A stretch of 64,000 nt of DNA, taken from the NCBI GenBank assembly GCA_030278955.1, contig JAOANR010000014.1, forward strand, positions 26,228,068 through 26,292,067, written 5' to 3'. This stretch comes from Hygrophila difformis. Its lineage: Eukaryota > Streptophyta > Magnoliopsida > Lamiales > Acanthaceae. A program made the position numbers and the translations under genes. A model generated the notes under the pieces. It was not told the origin of the DNA, did no database searches, and was given only the letters and a program-made list of their open reading frames with translations. Shown in pieces: positions 57,204 to 64,000 of this stretch (position 1 is the first letter of the stretch; each line of letters starts with the position of its first letter).

Positions 57204-58185
57204 GTCCAAATCTATACATCGACGTAGAACTAATATGCATTGCGATATAGAATATAACAAAACTTACAAGTTGTATGAGTTCCATCTGATGTTGGTATTG
57301 GTATTCATGTTCTTCCACTTGATGTTCATCTTGGTATTCATCAATATCATTCATGTCCATGAAATATGAATATGAAAAATGCGTAAGGCAAAAAAACCAA
57401 AGGAGAACAAGTAGGATTTTGGGTTTTGTTTGAACGAGGAAGAGAAAGAGGGAAGAAAAAAAATTTGTATGCCCCAATCCTCTTAGAAGTGCCTTAATCC
57501 TGAGTCTTTGATTAAATATATTGAGTAGGGCTATTTGAGATATTTTACCTATAATTTGTGTGCCTCTAACCAATTTTGAGTGTATATAACGGAGGCCCTA
57601 TTTTACCCAAGAATTTCGTTATTTCGATTTTGCTAGTCCTTGTACCTTTAGGACAGTTAATGGTAGCAACGGCTAATGAAAAATAAGACAAAGAATAGGT
57701 CCAGTCCAGGAGAAAAATCAATAGGAAATGTTATTTGCTTCGTAAGATTTATAAGGATATGTAATGCATCTAATTATGTTCTTCCTGTTTGATATGGAAA
57801 TATGATATGCATTGGAAACAGCTTACTTGTAGTTGTGACAGTATAATGTGGACTGTAGAAACAAAAAAAAAACAAAATATAATCACAAAAGTATAATATA
57901 TTTAATGCAATAGTCACAACAGTTTGAGTCAATTATTTGCAAGGGTTGTGAAGGGCGGATTCAGACAAAATGAAAAAAAAATGATGTTTTTGGAAAAAAA
58001 TTTCCCCTCCAAGTAATAAAATCTTGTCATGTCACCTAATTGACTTGGATTAGTGTGTTTATGACGAATTTGATTTTAATTAGCAAATGGAGCGGACTAA
58101 TAAGGGCCAAAAATTTGAAGGGGGAGGATCAGGCTAAAATGATAAGAAAATAGACGTTTTTGGAAATTTCTCCGATTCATTTATA

Positions 58186-58344
58186 AGGGCTTCTTTTTGG
58201 CTGAGCAACCTATTCAGGCTAGGAAAGGTGGTGGGAAACTATGCCACACAAATTACAAATGGGACAAAAAGAAGGGGGAATTGAAACCCCAACCTAAAAA
58301 TTGAGAGTCAGTTGACTTGACCACTAGGCTAAATCCTTATCCCC
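58186..58344 (-). mobile_element. SINE copy, family 1
   Basis: Minus strand: GGGGATAAGGATTTAGCCTA, AGTGGTCAAG, B box GGTTTCAATTCC, body ATTTGTAATTTGTGTGGCAT, CCCACCACC, tail CCTAGCCTGAATAGGTTGC. Nearly complete. It faces the next copy head to head. Confidence 0.85.
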
Positions 58345-58393
58345 ACAATTCTCCAATTTTTTAGAGGAGAGACGGACGAAAATATTTATAAAT

Positions 58394-58565
58394 GGAGGAT
58401 GAGGACATGGCCTAGTGGTTAAGTCCCCTGACTCCCAACCTTTTGATTGGGGGTTTGATTCTCAATCCGACCTCTATCCCTCCACTTTGTTCCTTTGTAA
58501 TTTGTGTGGCATGAGCTCTCACTACCCATTTCCTAGCCTGTATAGGTTGTTGAACAAAAATAAAA
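58394..58565 (+). mobile_element. SINE copy, family 1, complete
   Basis: GGAGGATGAGGACATGGCC, TAGTGGTTAAG (A box side), GGTTTGATTC (B box), then TTTGTAATTTGTGTGGCATG, TAGCCTGTATAGGTTGTTG and A-rich end. With its inverted neighbour it makes a 160-bp-armed inverted repeat. Confidence 0.88.
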
Positions 58566-59265
58566 TTGGATACTTGTTACTAAAAATTGATTCATTCATT
58601 CTCTTGATTAATGAGCATTTAATTAATGAACTTTTCTTACGAAGTGTTTGATGGGTATGCTTGGGTGCTGGCAACACTTGTGATACAAGAGCCCCAAAAA
58701 TGATGTTAATATGGAAAATGATGACCGCGCAAGCAAAAATGATGGATAACAAATATTGTGTACTAGTCTTGGGGCATGGTGATAAGTTTTGATCTACTAT
58801 CTTAAATTGCAATTCTACATCCTCAACTCTCCTTGTATCTATTGCACATTCGAAACAGGTGAAGAATAGAGTATGTTGCCATCGACCTATAGGTACATGT
58901 ACATTTAAATTTGATATCCACTCAGTGCGGCATCACATCACAAATGCTATTACGAACATCACTTCAAGGCACATAGATATTATTTTATCATGTTCAAACA
59001 ACACCCAAATAAAATCTATCTTGTGGGTGTGATTGAGGGCTGCTAGCAACACCATTTTCCCCCAATAAGCCCTCATTCAGCAGGTACAAACAAATCGCCT
59101 ACCTAATAGTAACTCTATTGGTGTTCTAGGAGATTTCAAGTAATAATTTTATTAGAACATTACCCATTTATTTTAGTTCTATTTTTGAAATATTTTTTAT
59201 GATTTATGAAGGAAAAATAAATGTTTTATTCTTATATAAAGGTCAAAATTTAATTTTTGTTTACG

Positions 59266-59380
59266 GCCCTTTTTTTTGCTGCACAGCTTATACAAGCTAG
59301 GAAATGGGTGATGAGAACTCATCCACACAAATTACAAAGGGAATAAAGAGGCGGGATAGGGTGCCTTGTTGAAATTTATT
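59266..59380 (-). mobile_element. SINE copy, family 1, head missing
   Basis: Minus strand body TTTGTAATTTGTGTGGATGA and tail CCTAGCTTGTATAAGCTGTG are present; the tRNA-like head is not. Confidence 0.65.
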
Positions 59381-59540
59381 TAAATTAAATAAGAAAAGAT
59401 TAGAAGGATCAATGATTTTGTTTTTTACTTAAATCATTTATTAACCATTCTATTGATTAAACTTTTTTTAACTTATAATATACTCTGAAATAAACTTGTA
59501 ATATACTTCGTATATAGAATGACTGCTCCATTTTACAGAG

Positions 59541-59650
59541 TAACTTTCAACCTAGTTGTTAGGGTTCAAATCCCCAAATGATCCATATCTCATATTATGC
59601 CTTTCACCCTTTATAATTTACGTGACATGAACTCCCACTACCATTTAAGT
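59541..59650 (+). mobile_element. SINE copy, family 1, degraded
   Basis: CAACCTAGTTGTTAGGGTTC, AAATCCCC (B box), then CCTTTATAATTTACGTGACA and ACTCCCACTACC. Confidence 0.6.
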
Positions 59651-60620
59651 AAAATGCATTGTATCTTACATGCATTTAAAGCAATAGTCAGTGATGTATC
59701 CACTGTTTTATTTTATTGCATATTTTCTTTAAAAAAAATTTATACTTGTATAAGAAGTTATTTTACCAAAAATTTTAATTGAATTAATTAAAGGAACTTT
59801 TTTTGGGAAAATTTGGAGGACTGGAGCCATTCATTGAACGGTTTATCTCAAATGAAACAAACCAATAGAGTTGCACCTGGGTGCATCAACAATGTCCTTA
59901 TATTGACTTATTTTTGTAGTTATTATTTGTAGTGACCTAAAATTAAAGTAGACCTTGTAGTGGTTTATTTTAATATTAATGTCATTATAGTATTATTACT
60001 TGCACTGTACGTAGTATTACTTATACTACAAGAATTTTTATGTTAGGGACCGAAAAATATGATCGTAAACATCAGAATTCGATACCAAATTTCCAACAAT
60101 CTCAAAAAAAAAAAAAAAAACGTTAAGTCACAAAAAATATAGAGATCAAATTTAGTAGTTAAATTAAAAAGTTATTGGTGCTATTAGCTATTTGTCACGC
60201 CTAGAATCTTTCTACACGTGTTCTATGGTTCACTTCTACCAACCCTCTATTTATTATCCGTTTTGGTTGACTCGACTTTCACATTTTTCTTGCCACAATT
60301 TAATTAATGATTTTAAGCTGGAATTTCTGACCGTGTTAGATGTTAATTACTATGGGTTTGAACTCGTTAAGGTGGTTGGTGAAATAAAAAGTCGCTGTCC
60401 GGGTAATAATGGAAGAACATAAAACATACAATTCAAACAATATAGCTGCATAATTTAACTCTCTGTTTTCATATATAATTTTATAATAAAATCGTCATTT
60501 AATTTAGTAATATTATTAATATAATTTAAACTAAAATTTTGAAATATGTGGAATATGTGTGGGCAAGACAAGTAAACTTAAAAAGGTGTTCACGATATGG
60601 GATGGAATGATCAATTTAAT
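59651..60620. other. AT-rich spacer
   Basis: No coding region. A poly-A run lies at about 60107-60120. ACTACAAGAATTTTTATG followed by TTAGGGACCG near 60027 looks vaguely like a DNA transposon end, but no partner was seen. Confidence 0.4.
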
Positions 60621-60630
60621 ATATATAGTA

Positions 60631-61908
60631 GAGATAAATAATTTTTTAGGCCATCAATAGTCAGATAATTCACTTTTGGGTCACTAAAGATTTAATTATG
60701 AAATTAGGCCACCAATAGGCATTCGGGCCTAATTTAGAGCCAATTTGACCAATACCACACTAAAACGGGCCGCGTGTAACCCACTCGCCACGCGATGGCT
60801 CAAATGTGGAAATTCTCTCCTTTTGGTGGCCTGTTTTACTTTTTTGTAATTTAAATAAATACTACTCCATTCGCTCCATTATTTTTGCCTCACTTTCCAT
60901 TTTTCTCTGTTCCAACGTTTTTGTCTCGTTTTTATTATAGTAATAATAAATATTAATCACCAAATCTACCGCATCAAATACTAATATATTCAACATTAAA
61001 TATTGTCTATGACCACATAAAATACCGTGCTCAAAATACCCAACACGAAATAAATATTCATTAAAATAAAAATAAAATAAATACTACATATTGAAAATGT
61101 AAAAAAAATACAAAATAATATATAAAATTATTTGTATTAATAATAATAATAACTTCAAGAATTAAATTATAGTATAACATAAAATAAAATTAAATCAATT
61201 AAATCTAAAAATAAATTAATTTGAATGAATTCATTTATTTTAAAGGGGATGTAAACTTATCCTAGTGGTCAAGTCCCTCGACTCTCAATTTATAGGTTGG
61301 GGGTTCGATTCCCCACCCCGCCCTTATCCCTTCCTTTTTTTCTGGCATGGGCTCCCACCACCCTTTATAAGTTGTTCGGCAAAAAAAGGGTTCTCTACTC
61401 ACCATTTATCATATTTATATTAAATGAAATATAATAAAATAAGTAGTAAAAATTTAATAAAAAAATAAATGGAAACAGATAAATAGCTAGGTGTTCTCTA
61501 CCTACCCAGGAAAGTGAAATAAAATTGAAGATCAGAAGAAATTTGGGTCTCCGATGGAAATGCACATATTGTGTGCCAAAATGAGCAGCTTTATTTTAGT
61601 AGTTGGTCTCGAGATCATGGTTGGATAATTGTCCGATAAAGTAATATTTATTTTAATTTTAAAAAAAGTAAAAAAAAATTAAAAAAAACTAAAATAAGCC
61701 ACTAACAGAAGACAATTTCCGCTTTTAGGCCATCGCGTGAAGAGTGGTGGCGCGTGACGAACACGCGGCCCATTCTGGCATTGACTTGGTCAATTTGGCC
61801 TATAAAACCGGCCCGAATGCCTATTGGTGGCCTAATTTCATAATTCAATCTTTAGTGGTCCAAAAGTGAATTGTCTGCCTATTGATGGCCTAAAAAATTC
61901 TTTATCTA
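60631..61908. mobile_element. Long-TIR non-autonomous DNA element (Mutator-like), with nested SINE
   Basis: Left arm 60631 to about 60845 and inverted right arm about 61690 to 61908 share AATTTTTTAGGCCATCAATAG, AATTCACTTTTGG, ATTAGGCCACCAATAGGCAT and TCGGGCC. TATATAGTA flanks both sides (60622-60630 and 61909-61917), a 9-bp duplication as in Mutator elements. The interior is A/T-rich without coding, contains a SINE at 61245, and near 60866 carries MITE-like sequence. Confidence 0.82.
61245..61388 (+). mobile_element. SINE copy, family 1, nested in the long-TIR element
   Basis: GGGGATGTAAACTTATCCTA, AGTGGTCAAG, B box GGTTCGATTCCCC, then GGCATGGGCTCCCACCACCC, TATAAGTTGTTCGGC and an A run. The central TTTGTAATTT part is deleted. 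Confidence 0.82.
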
Positions 61909-61965
61909 TATATAGTATTATCTAATTATATGATGGGCCGGTACCAACAACAGTTGACTTGAGTG

Positions 61966-62240
61966 GATTGAGGCTCTAGTTGCTTAAGCAAGGTCTCGGG
62001 TTCGAACATTGTGTATGCAAAAAAACTGCTTTGGGAGAGGCTATCCTCCCCTTTACCCCCTTTGTAATTTGTGTGTCTTCAACTCTCACACACCTTTTGC
62101 CGATACAGAGGAGAGAGAATCATTCTTGGAGAAGAGCTTTGTTTGGAGAAATTATTCTTCCACGGATAGAGTTTGAAGAATGTGTCCATCAAAATGAAGG
62201 TGCTGATTGCGGTAATCTTTTAGTTCATTTGGATCCGTTT
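61966..62240 (+). mobile_element. SINE-like copy, family 2, with family 1 tail
   Basis: GTTGCTTAAGCAAGGTCTCG, GGTTCGAAC (B box), TTGTGTATGCAAAAAAACTG, CTTTGGGAGAGGC, then CCCTTTGTAATTTGTGTG, which is the body shared with family 1. After that GAGAGAGAATCATTC and less certain sequence up to a T run. Confidence 0.6.
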
Positions 62241-64000
62241 TTTTTTTTTTTTTTTTAACATATAGCTTTCATATTCTTATTTTGATTAGCATATATTTGA
62301 GAGAATATTATTGTAAGCTGAGTGTGGTTCGGTTTTGTGTTTTGAGCATCTATAAAGTAACTAGCTCCAAGGCAGCAATCTGCTGCACCTAGCATTAGGA
62401 TTAGTGGTTGTCCGGCTGATGTTGAGACAGCGGGTGGCTCAACAGTTTGTTCTGTCTAGAAGGATTGTTTTAGAGAGTTGGATTCCTAGTGTGAAAGGGT
62501 GTAAGGGATTGTAAACACATAGTTTTTCTGTGTAAGTCTAGGGAGACAATGAAAAATGCCTGCATTGGAATCCCCCAGATGTAGGTCATGTTGATCTGGG
62601 TCACCAAATTGCTCTGTTCATTGTCTCTGTTTTCTGTATTTTTTGTTTGTGTGTTCATCATGCCGAATGTTTGAGGGTTGTGTAAACATTCGATAAACAC
62701 CCAAGTTAGTACTTGCTCATCTTATCACTGGGATCCTTCAGCCTCCAAGACAAGGAGTTAAGAAGAAGGAGCTCGTCGCATTTCAACAGAGAAGAAGAGA
62801 AGATTTCTGTTAGAAGTTGTGAGAGAAGAAAGAAGAGGGAAGACGCTGAGAGATGAAAGAGAATTGGGTATTTTAGTTTAAGCCAAATCTGCTCCTCAAT
62901 CTTCCTTAGAATGAAGCAGATTAGATTTTAGCAGATCAAGGCCAATCTGCTGATAAGATATGTTGTTTAACAAACCCTATAAAATAGCACATTTAGTAGT
63001 CAAATATGCTAAAATTGAATATGCTCTCAACCAAACAAGCCCTAAATAAACTTGTAACATCCTAAAAAAATTTAAAATATTTTCATGATATTATTATCAT
63101 ATTAATTCAACAGAACTAGTGGTAATTTAAATTCAGCTTGCGAGTACAAGACTAATAATAACTATCACATATAGAATTGTTAACGAGCATCCATTTAATG
63201 CTCGACTCAACTCGCGTTGAAATTCCTGACTCAACCTTAGCTCATTTGGCTTGATAGTGAGCCCGAGCTTGTCTAAAACTAGTGACATGACATACAAGGA
63301 TTTATTTTACCTTGAACATTTATAAATCAAAATATGGAATTCCAAACTAATTTAAACATGGAAGATACCAAGGATCCAAATTTTCCAAAATTCCAAGACA
63401 ATTCAAACCTTAAAAAATAAAGTTTAGATGCAGCAACATTCCTGTTAGGTCCGCTTAGAGACATAACCTGTGAACTTGTCCTGTAAACTAGTTCAAACAA
63501 CTTTCATGGACACGTTATTCAGTTAAAAGTAATAAGCAGCGGAAGATAAATAAACTGAAATAAAGGTAAACAAACTCAGAGATTTGTTGACCCAGTTCGG
63601 CCTAAGCCTACGTCTGGGGGATACTAATCCAGGAGATTTCACTATATGTTTAACGTGATCCAAGATCCAAACAATAGTGAATCAAGTTTGCCAAACTCCA
63701 ATCTCCAAGCGGTTGAATCGTCGGAGCAAAACTCTAGCTAGTTTTGGTGAGGTCTCCCCGACCTTGCTTCAATTCCTTAAAGGCTCCCCCTTCAAGTCAC
63801 CCTCGGACGAAACCTATTTGCAAACCCTCCTCTTAGAGTTGTTTTATTTAAGTTCGTGTGCTGCTAACTCCTTGGAACTTTTGATTGATTTATCCACCCT
63901 CAATCAAAGTCACTCTAGCACTGTTTCGATCAAGTCACTTAAGGTTGTGTTGATCGAATGATTCATTCAATATGAATGTAATCTCGAACACGATGAAGGA
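62241..64000. other. Repeat-like region without recognised genes
   Basis: Poly-T at 62239-62258. 62350-62700 contains phrases (GATGTAGGTCATGTTGATCT, GGGTGTAAGGGATTGTAAAC) seen in Ty1/copia-type LTRs, but no ends or partner LTR were found. At 63560-63660, GATTTGTTGACCCAGTTCGG followed by CCTAAGCCTACGTCTGGGGG is likewise of LTR or leader type on the minus strand. Short frames here, including one of 94 aa at 63677, show no family features. Confidence 0.35.

Larger units (their letters stand above)
55054..58173. mobile_element. Mutator-like element (possible Pack-MULE) with about 425-bp TIRs
   Basis: The left arm (55054 to about 55480) and the inverted right arm (about 57745 to 58173) match over their whole length. 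Examples are CACATTATACTGTCACAACT, CTACAAGTAAG and CTAATTAGATG. Termini are GGAAAAATGGCCAAAAAC and GGAGAAATTTCCAAAAAC. A perfect 10-bp duplication GATTCATTTA lies at 55044-55053 and 58174-58183, close to the 9-11 bp of Mutator elements. No transposase was found in the interior, which instead holds exon-like DNA and the hairpin cluster. Confidence 0.88.

Noticed and set aside
57055..57573. 172-aa minus-strand frame in the Mutator-like element
   Set aside because: Half of it crosses the hairpin cluster, and the rest has an acidic stretch that I cannot assign. It is mentioned as a possible captured piece but not annotated as a gene.
58394..58470. Nuclear tRNA genes at the tRNA-like heads
   Set aside because: A and B boxes are present but stems and anticodon arms are poor, and each is followed by the same SINE body or an A run.
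63677..63961. 94-aa open frame near the right end
   Set aside because: Lies in sequence with LTR-like phrases, has no recognisable domain and no promoter or splice context.

Overview
This is nuclear DNA from a flowering plant, almost certainly a eudicot (asterid-like at a guess). Evidence: an ortholog of the Arabidopsis chloroplast PPR protein At4g30825, a plant glycine-rich wall-type protein, plant families of LTR, LINE, CACTA, hAT, Mutator and Stowaway elements, tRNA-derived SINEs, and a block of chloroplast DNA fragments. Coding density is very low. Only two host genes are convincing, both in the first 10 kb; the remaining 54 kb is nested transposable elements and their decay products.

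Layout. 1-2700: AT-rich spacer with a TA microsatellite. 2750-4426 (+): glycine-rich protein with a signal peptide. 4800-5500 (-): two exon-like pieces of an unidentified gene or spliced 3' extension. 7082-9826 (-): the PPR gene. 10160-10994: a long-TIR non-autonomous DNA element close upstream of the PPR promoter. 11362-19704: a complete gag-only LTR retrotransposon (TR-GAG type) with 3.35-kb LTRs, 5-bp target duplications, primer binding site and polypurine tract. Its LTRs contain a second, internal PPT/LTR-start junction. 20417-24354: an older gag-only Ty3-type element. 24355-27121: a mosaic of at least nine shuffled chloroplast fragments (NUPT). 27122-28512: an inverted partial copy of the preceding element, so the plastid mosaic sits between inverted repeats. 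28512-29280: a direct copy of the sequence at 19840-20416.

29952-37249: a full-length but mutated CACTA (En/Spm) element with TNPD-like and TNPA-like genes. 38236-48540: a full-length L1-type LINE (13-bp target duplication, poly-A tail) whose 3' UTR is interrupted by an apparently intact hAT transposon (44680-48214, perfect 8-bp duplication, 855-aa transposase). 50929-53212: the 5' part of a second, related CACTA. 55054-58173: a Mutator-like element with about 425-bp TIRs and a 10-bp target duplication. It carries an exon-like segment and an unusual cluster of GC-rich hairpins, and may be a Pack-MULE. 60631-61908: another long-TIR element with a 9-bp duplication. SINEs of at least two related families are scattered on both strands, most densely at 58-62 kb.

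The clearest unusual points are the chimeric LTR of the TR-GAG element, the plastid mosaic between inverted LTRs, the hairpin cluster inside the Mutator-like element, and the LINE whose frameshifts all fall in G homopolymers. No CRISPR, operon or bacterial-type feature is present.
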